Of a stretch of 49,973 nucleotides of DNA, positions 24,930 through 33,680 are shown in pieces. Source of the DNA: CAZLFA01 sp964558665 (GTDB lineage: Bacteria; Desulfobacterota; Syntrophia; Syntrophales; PHBD01). Position 1 is the stretch's first letter, and the number at the start of each line of letters is the position of its first letter. Below the pieces are notes generated by a model. It saw nothing but the letters and a program-made list of their open reading frames with translations. It searched no databases and had not been told where the DNA came from. The translations under genes were made by a program, and so were the position numbers. Location of the stretch: the NCBI GenBank assembly GCA_964558665.1, contig CAZLFA010000024.1:1-49973 (forward strand), read 5' to 3'.

Positions 24930-25313
24930 TTATTTGAGCCTGAGGGTAACTTCAATACGGTCGATAAGTTCCTCCTTGGTTATCGGTTTGGCGATAAATT
25001 CACGTCCGCCGATCATCCCCTCCTCCTTATCAACCTCTTCCTTCTTGATCGCCGCCGTCAGAAAGACAATGGGAATGTCTTTTGTCCTGCTGTCATCCAG
25101 AAGTTTCTGTGCCACCTCCGTTCCGAACATGCCGGGCATCATGATGTCCAGAAAGATCAGGTTCGGTCTGACCGTTTTGGCAAGCTTCAGCCCTTCATCG
25201 CCTCGATTTGCAACCGTGACCTTGAACCTGGGATCCGCTTCGAGATTCAGTTTTACAAAAAAGGTAAAAGGCTCCTCGTCGTCAATGATTAAAATCTGAA
25301 TTTGCTCGGGCAT
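24930..25313 (-). CDS. Single-domain CheY-like response regulator
   Basis: A 127-aa stand-alone receiver. Acidic pocket Asp11-Asp12, phosphoacceptor Asp56 in FLDIMMPG, Thr86 in FLTAA, and Lys109 in IAKP. There is no output domain, so it would pass phosphate on or act by protein contact. It is the last gene of the minus-strand array, 27 nt after the REC-kinase at 25341, with AGGAGGT about 9 nt before its ATG. The REC-kinase just upstream is the likely phosphodonor. The C-terminal helix TKEELIDRIEVTLRLK ends at the normal receiver boundary. Confidence 0.94.
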   Translation of the reverse strand: MPEQIQILIIDDEEPFTFFVKLNLEADPRFKVTVANRGDEGLKLAKTVRPNLIFLDIMMPGMFGTEVAQKLLDDSRTKDIPIVFLTAAIKKEEVDKEEGMIGGREFIAKPITKEELIDRIEVTLRLK

Positions 25314-25340
25314 AACAAAAGGACCTCCTCGCTGTATATA

Positions 25341-26537
25341 TTATGAAACGGGCAGTCTGATAATCATACGCGTGCCCTTGCCGGGCCGGCTCTCCACAAT
25401 GATTTCTCCTCCGTGTTTGTCGATGATCCCCTTGGAGATGGAAAGCCCCAAACCTGTATTTCCTACATCCTTGGTGGTAAAAAAGGGATCGAAAATCTTC
25501 TGGAGCCTGTCCCTGGGAATGCCGTGCCCCGTGTCTGTGAATACCACCTGCACAAACTTTTTGCCAGCGGCATTTTCCCGATATTCCTCCACCCGGATTG
25601 TGAAAACCCCCTCCTCGGACATGGCATCGGCACCGTTCAGCAGTACATTGATGAAGACCTGCTTGATCTGATTGGCATCAGCGGATACCTTCGGCAGATC
25701 CTGACTAAACTCCCTATCCACCCTGATTCTTTTTTTTCGTAATTCATGCTCCGTGAACAAAAGAGTTTCCTCGATCAGGATCGTGATGTCGCATTCCTGA
25801 ATAGTCAGCGGATTCTGGCGCGTATAGCTCAGCAGACCCTTCACAATCGTATCGGCACGGAGTGCCGCCTGCTTTAGCTTGTCGGCAACTTCCTGCAGCA
25901 TTGTGTCGGCACCGACAACAGACTTCATGTATTCGGTGCCCATCGTGATGATCGCAAGCGGATTTTTTATTTCGTGGGCTATGCCGGCAGCCAGGATGCC
26001 GATAGCCGCCAGCTTCTCGGACTGAACCAGTTGTTCCTGAGTCCTCATCAGCTCTTCTGTTCTTTCTACAACGAGCTGCTCCAGATTTTCATTGAACTTT
26101 TTCAGCTCCTCGTTTTTTTCCAGGAGGCTCTCTGTAAGCTTCTTGTTTTTCTTGCGGAGGAAATATCTTTCCAGCGCGTTTGATACCGTTACTTTGAGGT
26201 CATTGTTGTTCCACGGTTTGGATATGAACTTATAAATGTGGCCGCGGTTGATTGCCGAAATTACAGCCTCCAGATCCGCGTATCCCGAAAGAATGATACG
26301 TACGGTATCAGGCCAGCCGTTGTAGACCTTCTCGAGAAACTCGACTCCGTTCATTTCCGGCATGCGATAGTCCGATATGACAATATGAATGGGGGACACT
26401 TTTTCAAAGACAGCCAGTCCTTCCGAACCTGATGGAGCGGTAATCACCTCATAATCATCATAGAGAAATATCCTTTCCATTATATTCAGCACTGATTGCT
26501 CGTCATCGACAAACAGGATTCTGATCGGTTCCTCCAT
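25341..26537 (-). CDS. Receiver-histidine kinase (REC-HisKA-HATPase)
   Basis: A 398-aa cytoplasmic protein. The N-terminal receiver (1-125) has Asp56 in VISDYRMPEMNGVEFL and Lys107 in ISKPWNN, the RpfG-type receiver signature also found in the 27345 and 46632 genes. A coiled coil (about 125-170) leads into HisKA with His188 in AAGIAHEIKNP. HATPase has the N-box INVLLNGADAM, DTGHGIP and GLGLSISKGI. It starts with AAAGGTGAT before the ATG. Being a kinase controlled through its own receiver, it can serve as a relay element. The CheY-like gene immediately downstream is its probable target. Confidence 0.94.
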   Translation of the reverse strand: MEEPIRILFVDDEQSVLNIMERIFLYDDYEVITAPSGSEGLAVFEKVSPIHIVISDYRMPEMNGVEFLEKVYNGWPDTVRIILSGYADLEAVISAINRGHIYKFISKPWNNNDLKVTVSNALERYFLRKKNKKLTESLLEKNEELKKFNENLEQLVVERTEELMRTQEQLVQSEKLAAIGILAAGIAHEIKNPLAIITMGTEYMKSVVGADTMLQEVADKLKQAALRADTIVKGLLSYTRQNPLTIQECDITILIEETLLFTEHELRKKRIRVDREFSQDLPKVSADANQIKQVFINVLLNGADAMSEEGVFTIRVEEYRENAAGKKFVQVVFTDTGHGIPRDRLQKIFDPFFTTKDVGNTGLGLSISKGIIDKHGGEIIVESRPGKGTRMIIRLPVS

Positions 26538-26606
26538 AGATCACCTTTCTGTGTATGTAACTTTATTACGGCAGGACTTCCCGCCGCCGGCGCGCTCACC
26601 GGACCA

Positions 26607-27266
26607 TCATCTGAACGCCTTGAACATCTTGGCTATGCCTTCCAGCCTCTCCTCAACATAGCGTGCCATGCCCTCCCCGAAAAAATCATCATGTGCTTTG
26701 GCATAGCCGATGATATATTCCTTGAACCAGTTGCCGCTGAGTCCCGCCATCGCCATACTGATCCGGAAAAAGACATTCAAGGCAAGCTGCTTAGTCCTTC
26801 CGTCAACAAACAGGCCTTCCCAGTCAATGCGTCCGTCCTTATCCTGATAATCCTTCGCGATTTCATAGCATTGCAGTTGCCCCTCTCTTATGGTGTTTTC
26901 CCCGAGGAGTTTTTCTATGGCATCGGCGAATATTTTATATGATTTCCTGGGAAAATAAACGGCGTCTTCCGAGGCGTCCCTTTCTTTGAGATAGTGCACC
27001 AGAATCCTGGTCAGGTAGTCCTTCCTCTTTTTCTGAACGGCATGATCTTCCGTTTCCGCCTGTTTGCTTTTGCGGCATTCCTCGTTTATTTCTAAAACTA
27101 CCGGCCCGAGTTCAACCTCCGTCTTCTTCAGTGCCCGCAGCAGCTTTTCCCTGTCTACTCCCTCTCTGGCAAGATTGCTGACGAGCAGTTTTATTCCTGC
27201 CCTGCATAATTTATTGCATGACGCGAGATCGCCATCGGTTTTTATGTCTCGATCATTTTTTTTCAT
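26607..27266 (-). CDS. Hypothetical 219-aa helical protein
   Basis: I do not recognise a family. It is soluble and strongly helical, with a charged middle section (about 55-100) and a C-terminal region containing WFKEYIIGYAKAHDDFFGEGM. Four Cys (CNKLC, EECRK and LQCYE) show no metal-site spacing beyond the one CxxxC. There is no Shine-Dalgarno before its ATG. It is in the same orientation as the flanking REC-kinase and REC-HD-GYP genes, with gaps of about 70-80 nt. Its place suggests a signalling accessory or target, but no domain proves it. Confidence 0.75.
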   Translation of the reverse strand: MKKNDRDIKTDGDLASCNKLCRAGIKLLVSNLAREGVDREKLLRALKKTEVELGPVVLEINEECRKSKQAETEDHAVQKKRKDYLTRILVHYLKERDASEDAVYFPRKSYKIFADAIEKLLGENTIREGQLQCYEIAKDYQDKDGRIDWEGLFVDGRTKQLALNVFFRISMAMAGLSGNWFKEYIIGYAKAHDDFFGEGMARYVEERLEGIAKMFKAFR

Positions 27267-27344
27267 AATGAATATTTCAGTTTTCAGCTTCCGCCCGGGT
27301 ATTCCGGATCTGAGATGCCGGCTATGCCATAGTTTTTTCCGCTG

Positions 27345-28448
27345 TCATTCCTTAAATGCAAACTTCTTCTCATTGAACAGCACCAGGCAGGCGTCAACCA
27401 CGGACGGTTCATAAAAACGTCCGCTGTTTTTTCTTATTTCGCTAAGGGCGGCTTCTATTCCAAGGGCGGACCGGTACGGCCTGTTTGAAGCCATTGCCTC
27501 CACGACATCGGCAACAGCCATAATCCTTGCTTCAAACTGGATATCGCCGCCCCGTAAGCCGTTGGGATAGCCGGAGCCGTCCATTCTTTCATGATGCTGA
27601 AGCAGAATTCTCGCTACCGGCCATGGAAAATCGATGTCTTTCAGAATTTCATAGCCTGCTTTGACGTGGAACTTTATCAGCTCCATTTCGATGTCCGACA
27701 ATCTTGTCGGCTTGGCAAGAAGTTCAGCGGGAACGGATATTTTGCCGATGTCGTGAATCGTAGCGGCCAGCCGCATCCCTTCTATTTTAAAATCATCGAG
27801 GCCGATAACGCTTCCCATGGCGCATGCCAGGTCAGCCGTTCGCCGCTGGTGGCCCGCCGTGTACGGGTCCCTTGTCTCCATGGTGAAGGCAACCGCCTGG
27901 ATTATGCCTTCGAGCGCCATTTTTGTGCGGTCCATGCTTTTCTTCAGTTCGTAGGTGCGGTCGGCGACAAGCTCCTCCAGCATGTCGTTGAATTTCTGAA
28001 GGTCTTCATTTTTTTTCTTCAGCTCTTCCGTCAGCCGGACATTTTGCTGCTGCAGGCTGTAACGCTCCACGGCGTTGGCTATCGTCATCCGTAATTCCTC
28101 GTTGTTCCACGGCTTCCCCATAAACTTATAGATCTGTCCTTCATTAACAGCGGCTATTATAGAATGTATGTCCGCGTACCCGGAGAGGACTATGCGGATG
28201 GTGTCAGGCCACTGCCGGCAGACCTCTTTCAGAAATTCAACGCCGTTCATCTCCGGCATCCGGTAGTCGGAGATGACGATCTGGACGGGCAGTGTCTTCA
28301 TCATGCTAAGCCCTTCCTTCCCGGAGGTGGCAGTTAGTACGTCATAACTGTCGTCATTCAGAAGTCTTTTGATCGTGTCGAGAACGAAAGGTTCATCGTC
28401 GACAGCCAGAATGCGGATGAGCTTATTTTCATCGAAAGCATTTTCCAT
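27345..28448 (-). CDS. REC-HD-GYP response regulator (RpfG type)
   Basis: A 367-aa response regulator whose output is an HD-GYP domain, expected to hydrolyse cyclic di-GMP. The receiver (11-130) has Asp61 in VISDYRMPEMNGVEF and Lys112 in GKPWNN. A coiled coil (about 135-175) precedes the HD-GYP part: RDPYTAGHQ, the HD pair at 232-233 in TIHDIGK, HHERMDGSGYP with GYP at 293-295, and VADVVEA. The start is ATG 28448 (AAAGGA 6-7 nt upstream) rather than the frame opening at 28484. It is the only enzymatic non-kinase output in the array, so it is a natural endpoint for several of its kinases. Confidence 0.94.
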   Translation of the reverse strand: MENAFDENKLIRILAVDDEPFVLDTIKRLLNDDSYDVLTATSGKEGLSMMKTLPVQIVISDYRMPEMNGVEFLKEVCRQWPDTIRIVLSGYADIHSIIAAVNEGQIYKFMGKPWNNEELRMTIANAVERYSLQQQNVRLTEELKKKNEDLQKFNDMLEELVADRTYELKKSMDRTKMALEGIIQAVAFTMETRDPYTAGHQRRTADLACAMGSVIGLDDFKIEGMRLAATIHDIGKISVPAELLAKPTRLSDIEMELIKFHVKAGYEILKDIDFPWPVARILLQHHERMDGSGYPNGLRGGDIQFEARIMAVADVVEAMASNRPYRSALGIEAALSEIRKNSGRFYEPSVVDACLVLFNEKKFAFKE

Positions 28449-28532
28449 AACAATCCTTTCTCTTCCAAAAACATCCTTGGACACTGCACACCGTGAATCT
28501 CACGGCCTCATTTTTAAAAGGCTGTCACGGTT

Positions 28533-30200
28533 TCATGCCCTGAGACCTGCAGTACGCCCTCTGTTTTCCCGCCCGGTCCCATTTGCCGTCGCCGGAAAAT
28601 AAATGGAAAAAGTAGTCCCCGCTCCGACCTCACTATCAACGCTAATATATCCGTTGTGTTTTTTAACAATTCCGTAAACTGTCGATAATCCCAGCCCTGT
28701 TCCCTTTCCCTGCTCTTTGGTTGTAAAAAAGGGATCGAATATCTTCTCTTTTGTTTTTTGGTCCATACCGTGACCGGTGTCCGACACGATCATGACGGCA
28801 TAAATTCCCGGCTTGCCGAATCCCTGCAATGTGACGGATTCACTGTCCAGATCCGCGCATTTTGTCTCTATCTTCAACACCCCTTTTCCCGGTACCGCAT
28901 CCCTCGCATTGGAAACAAGATTGAAAAGTATCTGATCGATCTGGCCTGCATCCGCCATAACAACCATCTCCTCATGAGAAAGTTCCAGGCGTAATTCAAC
29001 ACCCCGATGAAGAAGCCTCCTCAGCAGCTTTTCCGACCCTTTTATGAGTTCATTCAATTTGACCGGTTTAAGCACAGACGGTTCTTTTCTGCTGAAAGCC
29101 AGCAGGCTCCTGGTAAGTCCGGACGCCCTGTCGGTAGCGGCCATAATCTGCTCGACATAAGTCTTCAAAGGATCGTTTTCCTTCATTTTCATCAGCATGA
29201 TTTCACTGCACCCCAGCAGAATGGTCAACAGTGTGTTGAAGTCATGGGCAATGCCTCCCGCCAGCGTACCCAGAGCCTCCAGCTTCTGCGCTTGTATGAG
29301 CTGGTACTCCAGCATTTTTTGTTCTGTGATATCCCTGATAAAGCAGATTATGGCGGGCTTTCCCTCCCATGTCACCGGCGCGGATATTGATTCCACCCAT
29401 AATTGCTTCCCGGTTTTGTCCAGCCCCTGAAACTCATAAATCTTATGGGATATTCTACCTTCAACCCATTTCTGAAACTTGCCGGCTATCTTCTCGCGAT
29501 GATCGGGATGGACAAGTTCCAGGAAAGACAATCCTGACAGTTCCTCGACGGAATAACCTGTTAATAACCCTGTCGCCGGATTAACGAATTTAAGGACGCC
29601 GTCCTGAACAATGACGATGGCTTCACTGGCTGTGTTCACAAGAAGGCGATACTTTTCTTCGCTTTCTTTGAGGGCCTTGTTCGCCTGTTCCAGCTCCAGC
29701 ATCTTCGATTCGAGTTTTTCAATAAGGCGTTCATTGTGTTCCGCCAGATACAGTTGCTCATTTTCAATCCGGATATCCCTTGCCGCCACTGCACCGCTCC
29801 TGTATTCATCAATCACGCTCCTGACAACCTCCATAAACACAGCCGGTTCGGCAGGCTTCAGGATAAAACGGTCCGCACCCAGGCTCAGTGCAAAATCTTC
29901 ATCTTTCTTATCCGTATATGTTGCCGTATAAAATATGAAAGGTATGCGCTTCAGGCGCTCGTCGGCCTTGCACTCTCTGCACAGTTGGAAGCCGTCCATC
30001 TTCGGCATGAGAATATCGGAGATGATGAGCTGATAATCTTCGTTTTTCAGATACTCAAGCGCTTCCCGCCCGTTCCATGCGCTGGTTACATCATAGCTCT
30101 CGGCATTGAGCATTATGTTCAGCATATAGAGGTTTTGTTCATTATCGTCGGCAATAAGAACTTTTATTCTCCCGCCGCTTTCGCTGCCGTCATGCTGCAT
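28533..30200 (-). CDS. Receiver-PAS-histidine kinase
   Basis: A 555-aa cytoplasmic kinase. The receiver (12-135) has Asp62 in ISDILMP and the FYTATYT strand shared with the 6214 and 37324 genes. A coiled coil is followed by PAS (about 183-297), HisKA with His319 in GGIAHDFNTLL (a Thr replaces the usual second Asn), and HATPase with DTGHGMD and GTGLGLSTVYGIVKKHNG. It begins 2 nt after the stop of the single-domain receiver gene, so the two are co-translated. The receiver at 30203 is its likely partner. The start has GGGGGTAGG close upstream, overlapping the previous gene's end. Confidence 0.94.
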   Translation of the reverse strand: MQHDGSESGGRIKVLIADDNEQNLYMLNIMLNAESYDVTSAWNGREALEYLKNEDYQLIISDILMPKMDGFQLCRECKADERLKRIPFIFYTATYTDKKDEDFALSLGADRFILKPAEPAVFMEVVRSVIDEYRSGAVAARDIRIENEQLYLAEHNERLIEKLESKMLELEQANKALKESEEKYRLLVNTASEAIVIVQDGVLKFVNPATGLLTGYSVEELSGLSFLELVHPDHREKIAGKFQKWVEGRISHKIYEFQGLDKTGKQLWVESISAPVTWEGKPAIICFIRDITEQKMLEYQLIQAQKLEALGTLAGGIAHDFNTLLTILLGCSEIMLMKMKENDPLKTYVEQIMAATDRASGLTRSLLAFSRKEPSVLKPVKLNELIKGSEKLLRRLLHRGVELRLELSHEEMVVMADAGQIDQILFNLVSNARDAVPGKGVLKIETKCADLDSESVTLQGFGKPGIYAVMIVSDTGHGMDQKTKEKIFDPFFTTKEQGKGTGLGLSTVYGIVKKHNGYISVDSEVGAGTTFSIYFPATANGTGRENRGRTAGLRA

Positions 30201-30202
30201 AC

Positions 30203-30583
30203 CTACCCCCTGCCTGTATCGCCCAGGTACTTTCTGACCTCATCGACAAACGAATCCGGGTTGATGGGCTTTTCAATGTACCCGGTGCATCCTGCCTCAA
30301 TGCATTTTTCTCTGTCCCCTGTCATCGCATAGGACGTAACGGCAATGATCGGCACCCGGTCAAGCTCCTTTATCTTCCTCAACTCCCTCGCGACGGCATG
30401 CCCGTCCAGATCGGGAAGCTGAATGTCCAGCAGAATAGCTGCGGGATCGATCGATTTTGCCTTTTCAATGCCGTCTCTGCCGTTAGGGGCATCAACAACC
30501 TCGAATCCATTCTTCTCCAGCAGGAATTTCATCAGATAGATGTTCTGTTCATTGTCCTCAATCAACAACAGTTTATTGTTCAT
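30203..30583 (-). CDS. Single-domain DivK-like response regulator
   Basis: A 126-aa stand-alone receiver: acidic pocket Glu9-Asp10, phosphoacceptor Asp53 in ILLDIQLPDLDG, Thr83-Ser84 in AVTSYAM and Lys105 in YIEKPI. The AVTSYAMTGDREKC stretch is typical of DivK-like/hybrid-kinase receivers. Its ATG overlaps the stop of the large Cache kinase by 4 nt, and it is followed after 2 nt by another kinase. It is thus wedged between two kinases and could act as a shared shuttle between them. It looks like a receiver domain split from a hybrid kinase, since the upstream kinase lacks one. Confidence 0.94.
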   Translation of the reverse strand: MNNKLLLIEDNEQNIYLMKFLLEKNGFEVVDAPNGRDGIEKAKSIDPAAILLDIQLPDLDGHAVARELRKIKELDRVPIIAVTSYAMTGDREKCIEAGCTGYIEKPINPDSFVDEVRKYLGDTGRG

Positions 30584-33500
30584 GCGTTCCCGTCACCTCC
30601 GTTTCCTATCCTTAATATTACAGTGAAGGTACTGCCGGCCCCCGGCTGACTCTCCACATGAATTTCTCCTCCCATCATCTCCACGAGCTTTTTCGATATC
30701 GAAAGGCCGAGTCCGGTCCCTTCATGCCTTCGGGCAAGTCCGGTGTCGACTTGATGAAACGGCTTGAAAATTTTTTCCATATCTTCAGGGCTGATGCCTA
30801 TGCCTGTATCCTTCACCGCGAACAGTACCCTTGATCTCTCCCTCCTGCATTTGACATGCACTTCACCTTCATCCGTAAACTTGACGGCGTTATTGATAAT
30901 GTTGATGAGAATCTGCTCCAATCGCCGCTGATCAACGGAAAGCACGCCGATATTTTCATCGATATCCAGGGAAAGGGCAAGCCCTTTTTTAGCGGCATGG
31001 GGCGCCACAATGCCCATGACCTTTTCCATTGTTTTTCTGATGTCGAATATTTCAGGATTAATTTCCAGGCGTCCTGACTCGATTTTGGATATGTCAAGCA
31101 CGTCATTTATCAATTCAAGCAGATGCGTGGCGCTGTTTTTTACCATCCCCAGTTGTTTGATCTGCTCGCCGTTCAGAGGACCCGCCAGCCCCTGAAGGAG
31201 AATGCCGGTAAAACCGATGATGGAATTGAGCGGCGTCCTCAACTCATGGGACATCGTGGCCAGAAATGCCGATTTCGTTCTGTCGGCAACCTCTGCATTT
31301 TCCTTTGCAATCTCAAGTTCAGCCGTCCTTTCACGGACAAGGTCCTCCAGGTGATGCCGGTAGATGTCGAGTTCTATTTCCGATAGTTTCCGCTCCGTGA
31401 CATCCATGGTGTTCACCAGAAGGGCCGGCTTGCCTTCGAATTCCACTGAATGGATTTGTTCTATCACCCAGCGTGCATTGCCCTGCTTATCAATAATCCT
31501 GTACTCATAAGGAGAGGAACTGTTTCCCTTTATCAGATCAACTGCATCCTTTCTTATCCGTTCCCTGTCGTCCGGGTGAATGAGCGAGGAGGATTCCATG
31601 CCGAGCAATTCCTCATCGGCGTATCCTGTATAGATGGAAACGTAGGGATTGACGAAGCGGATTCGTCCTTCCCGGATGACAAACACGGCCAGTTGGGCAT
31701 GGTTTGCCAGCGTTTTGTAAAGTCTCTCGGCCTGTTTTTGCGCGGAGCGTGTGCGAAGAATCTCTATCCCGAAACTTATATCACCGGTCAGTTCACCCAG
31801 AAGACCTATCTCCATTTCTCCAAAGGCGTCGGGTCCGGCGGCATAAACATTCAGCGCTCCGAACAGGTTTCCGTCAGCCTTGAGCGGAAGCGCAACCGCA
31901 GAAGCAAAACCGTGCCCGGCTGCATGCTCGCGCCATGCAGGATATTCCCTGGTATTCTGAATGTCCTGTACTGTGCAGGTCTGTCCTTCAGCGATTGCCT
32001 TTCGGGCAGGACTCTCATCCAGATGCACCTCACCTGATACAATTTCATCTGCACGGAGACCGGATTCTTCGTTGCCGAATTTTACCACCGGATAGATCAC
32101 GTTTTTGTCTTCCTGCCTGCAGTAGGCAATCCACACAAAGCTGTACTCGCCTTCCTGCACCAGAATCCGGCATACCTCTTCCAGAAAGCTCTTTTCATCG
32201 AAAACCCTCACCAGAGCCTGATTGCACTGACTGAGAAGGCGCAATGCCTGATTGGTCCTGCGCAGCTTCTGCTCCGCGAGTTTCTGCTCGGTGATATCCC
32301 TTATGGATTCAATGGCTCCGGCGATCTTTCCTTTGCCGTCGTACAGCGGCCTCGCCTTGCCGCTCAGAAACCTCCTCTGTCCTTCGATCAGGGAATTGTC
32401 GGATTCCGCGATAAGGACGTCACCGACGCGCTTTATGTATGAATATTTTTTTTCAATCTCCCTGTCGTCACTGAAAACCAGATCGATCAGGATGGGTCTG
32501 CGGACGCCAAAAAAGGGAACGGCATACTCATAATCCCCTTTTCCCAGCATCTGTTCTTTTTTGACTCCCGTCATGACTTCAATGGCCTGATTCCAGGCGG
32601 TAATTTTCCTGTCCCTGTCGACAACGAAAACAGCGTCGGGGAAGAATTCTACTATATCGAAGAGCTTCATTTGTTCCAGGCGCAGTTCTTCTTCTACAGA
32701 GCGTCTCTTTGCCTGTTCCCGAATGATGACGAGAGCCCGGATAAGAAAAAAGGTCAGCACTGCACAGAAGGCAAACAGCAGCAGAATCATCAGCAGCAGC
32801 TTTTCCCGGAATCCTTCCATCAGGGAGGTTACTTCGCTCTCCGGAGTGGCAACGGCGATAGACCAGTAGGTGTTGCCGATTTGTACGGGCATATAGACGG
32901 CATGCTTGAGGATAGTTTCTTTTTCCGTACCGCGGATGCGGTTGAAGTGGTAGGTTGTCACGCCTTCCCGTCCCTTCATCATCTCCCCGGCCATGGCCGT
33001 CAGATCGGGAAAATCCTTTCCCGTTTCGAAGATGCTCCTGCCGACGGCCCCGGGGACGGGATCGAATATCTCAACTCCTTTTCGGCTGAGAACCCAGGCA
33101 TATCCGTCCTCGCCGATGCGGATATCTTCAAGATATTTCTTTGCCAGCACGTCAAAGGAAATGAGGAAGGCGATGGTGCCGTCAAAGACGCCGTTACGGA
33201 AGACGGGCATGTGGACGGCAACGCTTCGATAACCCTGAACGGCCCTGAATACGTCACTGATCACCAGAGTATGCGTTTTCATTATCTCCCGGATATGCTC
33301 CTGTCCGGATATGCCCTGCCCGATGAGCTGTTTATTGTAAGGCTCTGCATGGATAATCCACCCCCGTTCATTCATCCTTGTCACGCTCTTGATCTCGGGG
33401 GAATGGATTCGCAGGACATCCGCCATCATCTTCTTCCCGTCCTTGTCCAGATTTATGATATGATCCTGCAAGGATAGAATCCTCAACGTATCGGTCATGT

Positions 33501-33669
33501 GACGAAAGTGATCCTGAATGCCCTTGACTGCCTGCCTGGCGTGCGCGAACTGACGGTTATTAAGATCGTCAATCGTCTGTTTTTTGGCTTCGCCGTAAAT
33601 CAGAATAAAAACAGCCGCGCAGAAGGCAGCTACAGCAATAAGAAAAATGGAATATCTTCCGTATTTCAT
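30580..33669 (-). CDS. Membrane sensor kinase Cache-PAS-GAF-PAS-HisKA-HATPase
   Basis: A 1029-aa inner-membrane kinase. Transmembrane segments at about 7-27 and 290-312 bracket a periplasmic Cache-type sensor domain (DGYAWVLSRKGVEIFDP, VATPESEV). These are followed by PAS (about 340-460, with DITEQKLAEQ), GAF (about 480-640), PAS (about 655-775, MDVTERKLSE), a coiled coil, HisKA with His808 in MSHELRTPLNS, and HATPase with DTGIGIS and GTGLGLSISKKLVEMMGG. There is no receiver, but the next gene, a DivK-like receiver, overlaps its stop by 4 nt. AGGTGG lies 4-5 nt before the ATG, 11 nt after the 5TMR kinase. The Cache ligand is unknown; small organic acids or amino acids are common for the class. 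Confidence 0.93.
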   Translation of the reverse strand: MKYGRYSIFLIAVAAFCAAVFILIYGEAKKQTIDDLNNRQFAHARQAVKGIQDHFRHMTDTLRILSLQDHIINLDKDGKKMMADVLRIHSPEIKSVTRMNERGWIIHAEPYNKQLIGQGISGQEHIREIMKTHTLVISDVFRAVQGYRSVAVHMPVFRNGVFDGTIAFLISFDVLAKKYLEDIRIGEDGYAWVLSRKGVEIFDPVPGAVGRSIFETGKDFPDLTAMAGEMMKGREGVTTYHFNRIRGTEKETILKHAVYMPVQIGNTYWSIAVATPESEVTSLMEGFREKLLLMILLLFAFCAVLTFFLIRALVIIREQAKRRSVEEELRLEQMKLFDIVEFFPDAVFVVDRDRKITAWNQAIEVMTGVKKEQMLGKGDYEYAVPFFGVRRPILIDLVFSDDREIEKKYSYIKRVGDVLIAESDNSLIEGQRRFLSGKARPLYDGKGKIAGAIESIRDITEQKLAEQKLRRTNQALRLLSQCNQALVRVFDEKSFLEEVCRILVQEGEYSFVWIAYCRQEDKNVIYPVVKFGNEESGLRADEIVSGEVHLDESPARKAIAEGQTCTVQDIQNTREYPAWREHAAGHGFASAVALPLKADGNLFGALNVYAAGPDAFGEMEIGLLGELTGDISFGIEILRTRSAQKQAERLYKTLANHAQLAVFVIREGRIRFVNPYVSIYTGYADEELLGMESSSLIHPDDRERIRKDAVDLIKGNSSSPYEYRIIDKQGNARWVIEQIHSVEFEGKPALLVNTMDVTERKLSEIELDIYRHHLEDLVRERTAELEIAKENAEVADRTKSAFLATMSHELRTPLNSIIGFTGILLQGLAGPLNGEQIKQLGMVKNSATHLLELINDVLDISKIESGRLEINPEIFDIRKTMEKVMGIVAPHAAKKGLALSLDIDENIGVLSVDQRRLEQILINIINNAVKFTDEGEVHVKCRRERSRVLFAVKDTGIGISPEDMEKIFKPFHQVDTGLARRHEGTGLGLSISKKLVEMMGGEIHVESQPGAGSTFTVILRIGNGGDGNA

Positions 33670-33680
33670 TTGACCACCTA

